DNA of 64,000 nucleotides, from contig NZ_JAOCAH010000007.1 in the NCBI RefSeq assembly GCF_029839275.1, forward strand, positions 186,001 to 250,000, read 5' to 3'. This document shows, in pieces, positions 30,824 to 40,684 of this stretch. The DNA is from Pseudomonas sp. GD03944 (lineage in GTDB: Bacteria; Pseudomonadota; Gammaproteobacteria; Pseudomonadales; Pseudomonadaceae). Position 1 is the first letter of the stretch. Each line of letters begins with the position of its first letter. Made by a program: the position numbers and the translations under genes. The notes below the pieces were generated by a model. It saw only the letters and a program-made list of their open reading frames with translations, had not been told where the DNA came from and made no database searches.

Positions 30824-31174
30824 ATGTCGATCCAGCGCCTGCATGTGGAAAAACGCTACAGCGAAGTGGTTATCCACAACGGCACCGTGTACCTCGCCGG
30901 CCAGTTGGCCGACGATTACAGCGGCGATATCCGCCAGCAGACCCGTGAAACCCTGGCCAACATCGACCGCATGCTGGCCGAGGCCGGTACCGACAAGACC
31001 CGCATCCTGTCCGTCACCATCTACCTCAACGACATCGATGCCCATTACGAAGGGCTCAATGCCGAGTACGACGCCTGGGTGGCCGAGGGCGCCGCGGCGG
31101 CCCGTGCCTGTGTCGAGGCGAAGATGTACCGGCCCGATGTGCTGGTGGAAATGACGGTCGTCGCGGCGCTCTGA
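30824..31174 (+). CDS. RidA-family protein of the dad operon
   Basis: 116 residues, YjgF fold with [21 protein letters not shown] and [10 protein letters not shown]. It keeps the arginine used for substrate binding (AARAC). DadA generates imino acids that hydrolyse spontaneously, and a RidA-type protein here probably speeds deamination of the imine, by inference from family knowledge and location. It is separate from the RidA at 3059, with about a third identical positions by eye. SD GAGGAG. Confidence 0.9.
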   Translation: MSIQRLHVEKRYSEVVIHNGTVYLAGQLADDYSGDIRQQTRETLANIDRMLAEAGTDKTRILSVTIYLNDIDAHYEGLNAEYDAWVAEGAAAARACVEAKMYRPDVLVEMTVVAAL

Positions 31175-31200
31175 TCGCGCCGCACCCCGTATCGGTTTGC

Positions 31201-31226
31201 GCCCGGCCGTTGCGCCGGGCTTTTTT
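31201..31226 (+). terminator. Terminator-like hairpin between the RidA-like gene and dadX
   Basis: GCCCGGC-CGTTGC-GCCGGGC followed by six T residues. It lies 64 bases upstream of the chosen dadX start, so transcripts from dadA may partly stop before dadX unless it is bypassed. Confidence 0.85.
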
Positions 31227-31289
31227 ATGCAATGCGGCCTGTCGGTGAGTGATCGACAGGTGATGTCCACGAACGAGAAGCCCACCACC

Positions 31290-32363
31290 ATGCGTCCCGC
31301 CCGCGCCCTGATCGATCTGAACGCCCTGCGCCACAACTACCGCCTGGCCCGCGAAGTCTCGGGTGCTCGCGCCCTGGCGGTGGTCAAGGCCGACGCCTAC
31401 GGGCACGGCGCGGTGCGCTGCGCCCAGGCGCTGGACGGCGAGACGGACGGGTTCGCGGTGGCCTGCATCGAGGAAGCCCTGCAACTGCGCGAGGCGGGCA
31501 TCCAGGCGCCGATCCTCCTGCTCGAAGGCTTTTTCGAAGCCGACGAACTGGCGCTGATCGAACAGCACCGCCTGTGGTGCGTGGTGCATTCGGCGTGGCA
31601 GATCGACGCCATCGAACAGGCGAGCCTGCGCGCGCCCCTGACCCTCTGGCTCAAGCTGGACTCGGGCATGCACCGTGTCGGTTTCCACCCCGACGAATAC
31701 CAGGCGGCCTACCAGCGTCTGCTGCGCAGCGGCAAGGTGGCCAAGATCGTGTTGATGAGCCATTTCGCCCGGGCGGACGAACTGGACTGCCCGCGCAGCG
31801 ACGAGCAACTGGCGGTGTTCGAGCAGGCGCGCCAGGGCTTGCTGGCGGAAGTGAGCCTGCGCAATTCGCCAGCGCTGCTGGGCTGGCCGAACGTGCCCAG
31901 CGATTGGGTGCGGCCGGGCATCATGCTGTACGGCGCGACGCCCTTCGAACAGGCCCAGGCGCTGGCCGACCAGCTGCAACCGGTCATGACCCTGGAATCT
32001 AAGATCATCGGCGTGCGCGAGCTGCCGGCAGGCGAGCCGGTGGGCTACGGTGCCCGCTTCGTCACCGAGCGGCCGACCCGGGTGGGGGTGGTCGCCATGG
32101 GCTATGCCGATGGTTATCCGCGCCATGCGCCGACCGGCACGCCGGTGCTGATCGATGGCAAACCGAGTCGGCTGATCGGCCGCGTGTCGATGGACATGCT
32201 CACCGTCGACCTCAGCGACCTGCCCCAGGCCGGGCTGGGCAGCCATGTCGAACTGTGGGGCAAACGGGTGCTGGCCAGCGACGTGGCCACCCAGGCGCAG
32301 ACCATTCCCTACCAGCTGTTCTGCAACCTGCGTCGGGTGCCGCTGCTCTATCCCGGGGACTAA
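31290..32363 (+). CDS. dadX: Catabolic alanine racemase
   Basis: 357 residues, the same length as Pseudomonas DadX, starting [20 protein letters not shown] lysine K33 ([11 protein letters not shown]) and the second catalytic tyrosine region ([28 protein letters not shown]) are present. It interconverts L- and D-alanine, supplying DadA. The start lacks a strong SD; an ATG at 31263 (AGGTG directly upstream) would add 9 residues. A terminator-like hairpin sits just upstream. Confidence 0.95.
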   Translation: MRPARALIDLNALRHNYRLAREVSGARALAVVKADAYGHGAVRCAQALDGETDGFAVACIEEALQLREAGIQAPILLLEGFFEADELALIEQHRLWCVVHSAWQIDAIEQASLRAPLTLWLKLDSGMHRVGFHPDEYQAAYQRLLRSGKVAKIVLMSHFARADELDCPRSDEQLAVFEQARQGLLAEVSLRNSPALLGWPNVPSDWVRPGIMLYGATPFEQAQALADQLQPVMTLESKIIGVRELPAGEPVGYGARFVTERPTRVGVVAMGYADGYPRHAPTGTPVLIDGKPSRLIGRVSMDMLTVDLSDLPQAGLGSHVELWGKRVLASDVATQAQTIPYQLFCNLRRVPLLYPGD

Positions 32364-32422
32364 GCCCGCCGCTGGCCAGAATTCTCAACCAGTGTGTTGT
32401 AAATACTGAACGCTGTTGCCAT

Positions 32423-32445
32423 GATACGGACACTTTTTCCGTATC
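32423..32445. promoter_or_regulatory. Inverted repeat upstream of pauR
   Basis: GATACGG and CCGTATC are perfect 7-base arms with a 9-base ACACTTTTT spacer, 22 bases before the pauR start codon. This is a likely autoregulatory operator, though a weak dadX terminator is also conceivable. Confidence 0.4.
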
Positions 32446-32466
32446 TTCCCGAGGGGGACTCCAGCA

Positions 32467-33015
32467 TTGGACGTCGGCGTTCGACTGCAATCCATTCGCA
32501 AACTGAAAGGCCTTTCGCAGCGTGAACTCGCCAAGCGGGCAGGCGTCACCAATAGCACCATCTCGATGATCGAGAAGAACAGCGTCAGCCCCTCGATCAG
32601 TTCGTTGAAAAAGGTGCTGGCGGGCATCCCGATGTCCCTGGTGGAGTTCTTCTCGCTGGACGTGGCCCAGGACAGCCACACCCAGGTGGTGTACCGGGCG
32701 TCCGAACTCACCGATATCCACAGCGGTGAGATCTCCATGAAACTGGTGGGCAAGACCTACCCCAACCGCGCCATCACCTTGCTCGACGAAACCTACCCGG
32801 CGGGTTCGGACACCGGCGACGACATGTACACCCATGACGGTGAAGAATCCGGCGTGCTGGTCGAAGGCCGTCTCGAACTGACCGTGGGCGATGAAGTGTT
32901 CATCCTCGAACCCGGCGACAGCTACTACTTCGAAAGCAGCAAACCGCACCGTTTCCGCAACCCGTTCGATCAACCGGCCCGGCTGATCAGCGCGACCACG
33001 CCAGCGAACTTCTGA
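32467..33015 (+). CDS. pauR: PauR, XRE-cupin regulator of polyamine catabolism
   Basis: 182 residues: an XRE helix-turn-helix (about 1-60, VGVRLQSIRKLKGLSQRELAKRAGVTNSTIS) then a cupin domain (about 95-180, GEESGVLVEGRLELTVGDEVFILEPGDSYYF). The equivalent Pseudomonas protein represses glutamylpolyamine genes and responds to putrescine and cadaverine. The initiator is TTG, preceded by GAGGGGGA; no in-frame ATG or GTG gives the conserved N-terminus. It follows dadX by 103 bases. Confidence 0.92.
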   Translation: MDVGVRLQSIRKLKGLSQRELAKRAGVTNSTISMIEKNSVSPSISSLKKVLAGIPMSLVEFFSLDVAQDSHTQVVYRASELTDIHSGEISMKLVGKTYPNRAITLLDETYPAGSDTGDDMYTHDGEESGVLVEGRLELTVGDEVFILEPGDSYYFESSKPHRFRNPFDQPARLISATTPANF

Positions 33016-33181
33016 GCCATCCGCCGGGTGTATCCTTGCCGGATGCCGCCGAGACGGACCTTTCAAGGCAATAACCCTGCGACAATCTGGGTTGTTTCGG
33101 CGGGGCCGGCTTCCCGTTATACTGTCGCCCGCTCGCGAAACCGTGGCCGCGGGCGTGACTAGCCACGATGAGGGTGTATCC

Positions 33182-33604
33182 GTGAACCTAATTAAGAAAA
33201 TGCTGGTAGCACCAGCTGCCGTATTGGCTCTGTGGGCAGCGACTGCGCAGGCCACGACCGATGAAGCGATCGCCGAGCGCCTGAAGCCGGTTGGCGACGT
33301 GTGCGTGATGGGCGAAGAGTGCAAGGGCGTAGAAACCGTGGCCGCTTCCGCGGGCGGGGGTGCACGCACCGCTGATGACATCATCACCAAACACTGCAGC
33401 GCCTGCCACAGCGCCGGTGTTCTGGGTGCACCGAAAATCGGTGACACCGCCGCCTGGAAAGAGCGCGCCGACCACCAGGGCGGCCTCGACGGCATCCTGG
33501 CCAAGGCCATCTCCGGCATCAACGCCATGCCGCCGAAAGGCACCTGCGCCGACTGCTCGGATGACGAGCTGCGTGAAGCCATCAAGAAAATGTCCGGCCT
33601 GTAA
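33182..33604 (+). CDS. cycB: Cytochrome c5 family protein
   Basis: 140 residues. A signal peptide (MNLIKKMLVAPAAVLALWAATAQA) precedes a single c-type heme site, C72-S-A-C75-H76 (KHCSACHSAG), with the axial Met in NAMPPKG and a further Cys pair (CADCSDDE) typical of c5. Periplasmic electron carrier. The initiator is GTG at 33182 with GAGG at 8 bases. Followed by a terminator. Confidence 0.93.
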   Translation: MNLIKKMLVAPAAVLALWAATAQATTDEAIAERLKPVGDVCVMGEECKGVETVAASAGGGARTADDIITKHCSACHSAGVLGAPKIGDTAAWKERADHQGGLDGILAKAISGINAMPPKGTCADCSDDELREAIKKMSGL

Positions 33605-33623
33605 GCCACTCGACATTGCCTTG

Positions 33624-33650
33624 AAAAAAGCCGCCTTCGGGCGGCTTTTT
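33624..33650 (+). terminator. Rho-independent terminator of cycB
   Basis: GCCGCC-TTCG-GGCGGC followed by TTTTT; the A-run before the stem could also allow weak function on the minus strand. Confidence 0.9.
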
Positions 33651-33715
33651 GCTGTCTGGTGTAATCGCGGCTCATGGTGAATGCCGGCCAAGGGGCGAGG
33701 GCGCCGACTATGAAG

Positions 33716-33780
33716 AGCTTCGCCCCGGGGGCGGGGCTCCTACAAGGCCGTAGCCTGGGTCGAGCGCAGCGACACCCGGG
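33716..33780 (+). repeat. Dispersed 65-bp repeat, copy 1
   Basis: Begins GAGCTTCGCCCCGGGGGCGG, continues with CTCCTACAAGGCCGTAGCC and ends with GAGCGCAGCGACACCCGGG. Differs from copy 2 (34442-34508) at only a few positions. It resembles REP-type palindromic DNA common in Pseudomonas intergenic regions. Confidence 0.8.
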
Positions 33781-33816
33781 AACGATCCCCCTACGGCGCC
33801 GCTCGCTCTGCCGCGC

Positions 33817-34128
33817 TCAACGCCGCTGCGACGACTCGCCAATCCCTTCCACGCAGGCACGCACCGTGGCCTTGGCCATTCCCACCAGGCTGGCACAGGC
33901 ATGGCCGACCTGTTCGCGGCGCTGCGCATCGGCGCCATTCAGGTGAAGAGCCAGTTCCTCGGCCACATCCAGCAGGCAATAGGCGCTGTCCAGCGCATCG
34001 GCCACCGGCACGCCGGGCTGCACGGCGAACAGCGATTGCCTGTCGGCATTACATGGGTGGAACAGGGTGCTGACAGTTCTGGCGGCGCTGCCGTTGGCGG
34101 CAGGGGTGGGGCTGCATGAATCCTTCAT
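33817..34128 (-). CDS. Small DUF3077 protein
   Basis: 103 residues. The middle (LFAVQPGVPVADALDSAYCLLDVAEELALHLNGAD) is a DUF3077 pattern found almost only in Pseudomonas. Function unknown. AGGAG lies 8 bases before the ATG at 34128. It is isolated between two direct copies of a dispersed repeat, with no co-directional neighbour. Confidence 0.75.
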   Translation of the reverse strand: MKDSCSPTPAANGSAARTVSTLFHPCNADRQSLFAVQPGVPVADALDSAYCLLDVAEELALHLNGADAQRREQVGHACASLVGMAKATVRACVEGIGESSQRR

Positions 34129-34621
34129 GAGTACGACTCCTAGAGTTGAGGGCCGCCACGGCCTGCTGCAAAACAGGATTGGGTGGCGGCTGTACGCAGG
34201 TTTGCAGACCGGAACTCTAGGAATCCGGCGCGCACGAATGCGCCCTGCGCACAGCCACCATGAAGCGAAATAGCGGGCACAAAAAAAGCACCTGCTTTCG
34301 ATACGGTGGCGCCTGTGCGCCTAGAGTTGGTCGGGCTGCAAAACCCGGTCGCTGAATTGGCAGCGACGGGCGAACTGTAGGGGGTTAGAGGTCGCCGTTG
34401 CAAGCCGATCGATACGGTATCGGCGTTGGCAGCCAATACCCGCAGCTTCGCCCCAGGGCGGGGCTCCTACAAGGTCGTAGCCTGGGTCGAGCGAAGCGAC
34501 ACCCGGGGTGGTCGCCCGGCACGGTCTCTGGGCGGTTTTGGCTTTTTGTGCGCCCGGGGGAGCAACGCGGCAGCCTTTGTAGTCCAAACCTGCATCGAGC
34601 CGATGCGGTAAGGAGAGCCAG
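34129..34621 (+). other. Gene-free stretch with repeat copy 2
   Basis: 493 bases between the DUF3077 gene and the CoA hydrolase/transferase gene. The main structure is the second 65-bp repeat at 34442-34508. A 97-codon open frame on the minus strand (34140-34436) has no SD or protein-like pattern and I do not call it. AAGGAG at 34611-34616 is the SD of the next gene. Confidence 0.6.
34442..34508 (+). repeat. Dispersed 65-bp repeat, copy 2
   Basis: Same orientation as copy 1, 726 bases downstream, reading GCAGCTTCGCCCCAGGGCGG then CTCCTACAAGGTCGTAGCC and GAGCGAAGCGACACCCGGGG. The pair flanks the DUF3077 gene. Confidence 0.8.
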
Positions 34622-36754
34622 ATGCCCACGTTGTATTCCATCGAGGACGCCATCGACCACGTGCTGCAGGAAATCGAAGGCCCCATTCACCTGGGCCTTC
34701 CCCTCGGGCTGGGCAAGCCCAACCGCTGGGTCAACGCGTTGTATGCACGCATCCGGCAACTGCCCGAGCGCCAGCTCACCATCTACACCGCGTTGTGCCT
34801 GGGCCGGCCCCAGGCCACCCAGGGCTTGCAGCAGCGCTTTCTCGATCCCTTCGTGGAACGGGTCTACGGCGATTACCCGGAGCTGGATTTCCTCACCGAC
34901 CTGCTGCGTAACCAGCTACCCGCCAACGTGCGCGTCGAGCAGTTCTTCCTGCAGCCGGGTAGCCTGCTGGACAACGACCAGGCCCAGCAGGACTACATCA
35001 GCAGCAACTACAGCCACGTGGCCCGTGACCTCAACGACAAGGGCATCAACCTGATCGCCCAGCTGGTGGCCCAGGACCCGGAGCAACCCGAGCATTTCAG
35101 CCTCAGCTGCAACCCGGACATCAGCCTCGACCTGCTGCCGATGCTGGAGGCACGGCGGGCGGCGGGGGAGACCATCCTCTGCGTGGCCCAGGTGCACGAT
35201 GCGCTGCCGTTCATGGGTGGCCCGGCCCGGGTGCGGCGTGATCGCTTCGATATCCAGCTGGAGGACACCGAATACAGCACGCTGTTCTGCACCCCGAACA
35301 TGCCGGTGACCCTACAGGATCACTGCATCGGCCTGCACGCCAGCACCCTGGTGCGCGACGGCGGCACGCTGCAGATCGGCATCGGCGCCATGGGCGACGC
35401 GCTGACGGCGGCGCTGCTGGCGCGCCAGGGCGATAACGCCGGTTACCGCGCGCTGCTGGAGGAGCTGCAGGGCGGCCACTGGGCCGCCGAGATCGAGCGC
35501 ATCGGCGGGCTCGATGGTTTCAGCGAGGGGCTCTACGGCTGCAGCGAGATGTTCGTCAGCGGTCTGCTGGCGCTGGCCGAGGCGGGGGTGCTGCGGCGCC
35601 GGGTCTACCCCGAACTGCGGGTGCAGCAGCTGGCGTCCGCCGGCGCGTTCGATAGCGAGGGACGGCTGACCAGCGTTCAGTCCCTGCTCAATGCCGGAGT
35701 GCCCGATCACCTGGATGCCAGCACCCTGGCTGGCCTGCAGGCGTCCGGTCTGCTGGCTGACACGTTGCGCCTGGAGGGCGCCCAACTGGTGCTACCCGAC
35801 GGCCAGCGCCTGTCGGCGGACCTGCGTGACCCTGCGACCCAGGTCGGGCTGCAGGATTTTCTCGGCCGGGCTGGTGATGGCGTGGTGCTGCACGGCGGCT
35901 TCTTCCTCGGCCCCGAGGGGTTCTATCAGCGCCTGAGCGAGTTGAGCCGCGAGCAATTGGCGCGCTTCGCCATGACTGGCATTCGCTTCATCAACGAGCT
36001 GCACCACGACGAAGCGCTCAAGCGCCTGCAGCGCCGTGACGCGCGCTTCATCAACAGCATTTTCACCGTCACCCTGCTGGGCGCGGCGGTGGCCGACCAG
36101 CTGGAAGACGGGCGGGTGCTCAGTGGCGTGGGCGGGCAGTACAACTTCGTCGCCCAGGCCCATGCGCTGGACGACGCCCGCTCGATCCTGCTGCTGCGCA
36201 GCTGGCGCGAGGTGGATGGCCACGTCAGCTCGAACATCGTTTGGGACTATGGCCACGTGACCATCCCCCGGCACCTGCGCGACATCGTGGTGACCGAGTA
36301 CGGCATCGCCGACCTGCGCGGCAAGACCGACGCCCAGGTGATCGAGGCGCTGCTGTCCATCTGCGATTCGCGCTTCCAGGCGCAGCTGATCGAGCGGGCG
36401 CAGCAGGCCGGCAAGCTGCCGGGTGATTTCCAGCTCGACCCACGTTTCTGCGACAACCGCCCGGAGCGCCTGCAGGCGTTGGAGCAGAAGCACGGCGCCC
36501 TGTTTACCGAGTACCCATTGGGCAGTGATTTCAATCGTGAGGAGCGTGACCTGCTGCGGGCGCTGATCTGGCTCAAGCGCCGCTTCAAGCTCACCGAGAT
36601 GCTCGAGCTGGGCAAGGCGGCCCTGGAGGCGCCGAAACCCGAGGTGTTCCCGCGGCACCTGGCGCGCATGGGGCTGGAGTCGCCGGACGGGCTGCGCGAG
36701 GAGTTGTACCAACGGCTGGTGCTGGCGGGGTTGCAGGCGACTACCCGGGAGTAG
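34622..36754 (+). CDS. Long acetyl-CoA hydrolase/transferase family protein
   Basis: 710 residues, well above the 420-500 typical of bacterial CoA transferases of this family. The C-terminal acetyl-CoA hydrolase domain is clear at about 440-610 (TGIRFINELHHDEALKRLQR, VLSGVGGQYNFVAQAHALDD, VWDYGHVTIPRHLRDIVVTEYGIADLRGK). The N-terminal half holds GPIHLGLPLGLGKPNRWVNALYARI and GGTLQIGIGAMGDALTAALL, a split CoA-transferase Rossmann-like part with inserted sequence. Likely a CoA ester transferase or hydrolase; substrate unknown. AAGGAG precedes the start. Confidence 0.85.
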   Translation: MPTLYSIEDAIDHVLQEIEGPIHLGLPLGLGKPNRWVNALYARIRQLPERQLTIYTALCLGRPQATQGLQQRFLDPFVERVYGDYPELDFLTDLLRNQLPANVRVEQFFLQPGSLLDNDQAQQDYISSNYSHVARDLNDKGINLIAQLVAQDPEQPEHFSLSCNPDISLDLLPMLEARRAAGETILCVAQVHDALPFMGGPARVRRDRFDIQLEDTEYSTLFCTPNMPVTLQDHCIGLHASTLVRDGGTLQIGIGAMGDALTAALLARQGDNAGYRALLEELQGGHWAAEIERIGGLDGFSEGLYGCSEMFVSGLLALAEAGVLRRRVYPELRVQQLASAGAFDSEGRLTSVQSLLNAGVPDHLDASTLAGLQASGLLADTLRLEGAQLVLPDGQRLSADLRDPATQVGLQDFLGRAGDGVVLHGGFFLGPEGFYQRLSELSREQLARFAMTGIRFINELHHDEALKRLQRRDARFINSIFTVTLLGAAVADQLEDGRVLSGVGGQYNFVAQAHALDDARSILLLRSWREVDGHVSSNIVWDYGHVTIPRHLRDIVVTEYGIADLRGKTDAQVIEALLSICDSRFQAQLIERAQQAGKLPGDFQLDPRFCDNRPERLQALEQKHGALFTEYPLGSDFNREERDLLRALIWLKRRFKLTEMLELGKAALEAPKPEVFPRHLARMGLESPDGLREELYQRLVLAGLQATTRE

Positions 36755-36772
36755 CCGCCCTGGGCCGAAGGG

Positions 36773-37855
<1,083 letters not shown>

Positions 37856-37872
<17 letters not shown>

Positions 37873-38338
37873 GGCGGCGCAGGATGTCCTTGGGAATGCC
37901 CCGGGTGTCCATGGGCAACCGGTCCGGCGCGGGTTCCAGGCCCAGTTCGTAGAGCCAGTTGAGGACGAATTCGCGCAGCTTGGCGGCTTCGAAGGCCTGC
38001 CAGCGTTCACGCAGCGGGGGAAAGTGGTCGAGCTCGTAGTCGAAGGTGCGCAGCGGCTTGCGCCCCGCCAGGGCGGCGCTGAGCAGCGGGTGGGCGACCA
38101 GATCGTCGAGGGTGAACAGGAAGGCGTCGCGCAGGGCCACCCGCTCCTCGGTGTCCAGCCAGGGAATCGCCGCGTAGCGTTCGGGTTCGAGCGCCACCTG
38201 CTGGCGGATTTCGCTGTCCTGCTCGCCCGGCGGCAGGACCGTCACGCTGCCCGTTTCCAGGTCGAGCACCGCTTCCAGCGGTTCGCGGCTGTTGATCAGG
38301 TTGGCCAGCAGGTCGAGATCGAGGCTGAGCGTGCGCAT
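37856..38338 (-). CDS. UPF0158 family protein
   Basis: 160 residues in the UPF0158 pattern: LEAVLDLETGSVTVLPPGE, FTLDDLVAHPLLSAAL and ERWQAFEAAKLREFVLNWLYELGLEP. Function unknown; no motif for catalysis. It lies 67 bases downstream of rep's stop, on the same strand. Confidence 0.8.
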
Positions 38339-38405
38339 GGTTCCGGACTCCTCATGCAGCCAGGGCGACTACAGCCTGTGACCGCGAAAATCGACGCGGG
38401 TGCAT

Positions 38406-40415
38406 TCAACGTTTGAGCATGGCCCGCATGTTGGCCAGGGCGTCGTTGCCGCGGGCGGCCTTGGCCTCTACCGGGGCCTCTTCCAGGCCTTCCCACACCA
38501 AGTCCTCCTGGGGCAGCTCATCGAGGAAGCGGCTCGGCGAGCATTCGATGATCTCGCCGTACTGCTTGCGCTTGGCGGCGAAGGTCAGCGCCAGGTTGCG
38601 CTTGGCCCGGGTGATGCCCACGTAGGCCAGGCGCCGCTCTTCCTCGATGGTGTCGGCCTCGATGCTGGAGCGGTGGGGGAGGATCTCTTCCTCGAAGCCG
38701 ATGATGTACACCGACGGGAATTCCAGGCCCTTGGAGGCGTGCATGGTCATCATCTGCACGCCGTCGGCCCCTTCTTCCTCTTCCTGCTGGCGTTCGAGCA
38801 TGTCGCGCAACACCAGCTTGCCGATGGCGTCCTCGATGGTCATGTCGCCGTCTTCGTCACGCTCCAGGGTGTTCTTCAGCGCGTCGACCAGGAACCACAC
38901 ATTGCCCATGCGCGCGTCGGCCACCTTGTCGTTGGAGGCGTTCTGGCGCAGCCAGTTCTCGTAGTCGATGTCCATCACCATGCTGCGAATGGCGGCGATC
39001 GGGTCGTTCTGCGCGCACTGCTGGCGCACGCCATCCATCCAGCGGGTGAAGCGCGACAGGCGCTCGGTGAAGCGGCTGTCGAGGTGCTCGCCCAGGCCGA
39101 TTTCGCCCGCGGCGGCGTACATGCTGATCTTGCGTTCGGTGGCGTAGTTGCCGAGCTTTTCCAGGGTGGTCGAGCCGATTTCCCGGCGCGGCACGTTGAT
39201 CACCCGGAGGAAGGCGTTGTCGTCGTCCGGGTTCACCAGCAGGCGGAAGTAACTCATCAGGTCCTTCACCTCCTGGCGGGCGAAGAAGCTGGTGCCGCCG
39301 GAGAGGCGATAGGGAATCTGGTGGTGCTGGAGCTTGAGCTCCATCAGCTTGGCCTGGTAGTTGCCCCGGTAGAGGATCGCGAAGTCACTGTACGGGCGCT
39401 GAGTGCGCAGGTGCTCGGTGAGAATCTCCAGGGCCACGCGCTCACACTCGGCGTCTTCGTTGCGGGTGCGGATCACGCGGATCTCGTCGCCCATGCCCAT
39501 CTCGCTCCACAGCTGCTTTTCGAAGGCGTGCGGGTTGTTGGCGATCAGCACGTTGGCGCATTTGAGGATGCGGCTGGTGGAGCGGTAGTTCTGCTCCAGC
39601 ATCACCACCTTGAGCGAGGGGTAGTCTTCCTTGAGCAGGTTGAGGTTCTCCGGCCGCGCACCGCGCCAGGCGTAGATCGACTGGTCGTCGTCGCCGACCA
39701 CGGTGATCTGGTTGCGCATGCCCACCAGCAGTTTCACCAGCAGGTACTGGCTGGAGTTGGTGTCCTGGTACTCGTCCACCAGCAGGTAGCGGATGCGGTT
39801 CTGCCACTTCTCCAGGATGTCCTTGTGCTCCTGGAAGAGTTTGACTGGCAGCAGGATCAGGTCGTTGAAGTCCACCGCGTTGTACGCCTTGAGCGTGCGC
39901 TGGTAGTGCAGGTAGACGATGGCAGCGGTCTGCTCCTTCGGCCCGCGGGCATTGGCGAGGGCTTCGTCGGGCAGGATCAGGTCGTTCTTCCAGCTGTCGA
40001 TGTAGCTTTTGATCTCATCGGCACCGTCGTCGCCGGCGTACTCCTTCTGCATGATGTCGGTGAGCAGCGCCTTGATGTCGCCGTCATCGAAGATCGAGAA
40101 ACCGGGCTTGTAGCCCAGGCGCGCGTACTCCTTGCGGATGATGTTCATGCCCAGGTTGTGGAAGGTCGAGACGGTCAGGCCGCGGGCCTCGGCGCCCTTG
40201 AGCAGCGTGCCGACACGCTCCTTCATCTCGCGCGCCGCCTTGTTGGTGAAGGTCATGGCGACGATGTGCTGGGCACGGATACCGCAGTTCTGCACCAGGT
40301 GGGCGATCTTGCGGGTGATTACGCTGGTCTTGCCGGAGCCTGCGCCGGCGAGCACCAAAAGAGGGCCGCCGACGTAGTTCACGGCTTCCTGCTGCCGGGG
40401 ATTCAGTCGGGACAT
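38406..40415 (-). CDS. rep: ATP-dependent DNA helicase Rep
   Basis: 669 residues, UvrD/Rep superfamily 1A. The Q-motif LNPRQQEAVNYVGG is followed by Walker A (LAGAGSGKTSVITRKI), Walker B/motif II (LLVDEYQDTN), motif IV (VMLEQNYRS), motif V (VMTMHASKGLEFPSVY) and motif VI (LAYVGITRAKRNL). It helps replication forks pass bound proteins. ATG 40415 matches the family start; the frame open to 40610 adds no conserved sequence. Confidence 0.97.
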   Translation of the reverse strand: MSRLNPRQQEAVNYVGGPLLVLAGAGSGKTSVITRKIAHLVQNCGIRAQHIVAMTFTNKAAREMKERVGTLLKGAEARGLTVSTFHNLGMNIIRKEYARLGYKPGFSIFDDGDIKALLTDIMQKEYAGDDGADEIKSYIDSWKNDLILPDEALANARGPKEQTAAIVYLHYQRTLKAYNAVDFNDLILLPVKLFQEHKDILEKWQNRIRYLLVDEYQDTNSSQYLLVKLLVGMRNQITVVGDDDQSIYAWRGARPENLNLLKEDYPSLKVVMLEQNYRSTSRILKCANVLIANNPHAFEKQLWSEMGMGDEIRVIRTRNEDAECERVALEILTEHLRTQRPYSDFAILYRGNYQAKLMELKLQHHQIPYRLSGGTSFFARQEVKDLMSYFRLLVNPDDDNAFLRVINVPRREIGSTTLEKLGNYATERKISMYAAAGEIGLGEHLDSRFTERLSRFTRWMDGVRQQCAQNDPIAAIRSMVMDIDYENWLRQNASNDKVADARMGNVWFLVDALKNTLERDEDGDMTIEDAIGKLVLRDMLERQQEEEEGADGVQMMTMHASKGLEFPSVYIIGFEEEILPHRSSIEADTIEEERRLAYVGITRAKRNLALTFAAKRKQYGEIIECSPSRFLDELPQEDLVWEGLEEAPVEAKAARGNDALANMRAMLKR

Positions 40416-40684
40416 TGCTACAACACCTGGAAAAGAGGGCGCGCATTTTAGCAGGACCGAGCGGTTGTGCCTCGACTCTCTGGTATTGGCTGACGGCGTG
40501 CGTGCGTGCCGCAGGCCGGTTTGGCCGCGGAGTGTGAACCAGTACCCGGTGAACACTTGCCGGTTCGCCATCTTTGGCGCAGGATGCGCGACGATAGCGA
40601 CCGGATGCACACGATTAGACGCCGATAACGGCGCAGAAACACGGTTTGTCGATCATCTTGTTGTTGGTGGCCTGGGGAGGTTGC

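Noticed and set aside
34140..34436. 98-codon minus-strand frame upstream of the CoA gene
   Set aside because: No SD, low-complexity composition and no resemblance to a protein family.
38400..40451. 683-codon open frame antisense to rep
   Set aside because: Shadow of the rep helicase; amino-acid content (V, L, H, D, Q) is typical of antisense frames.
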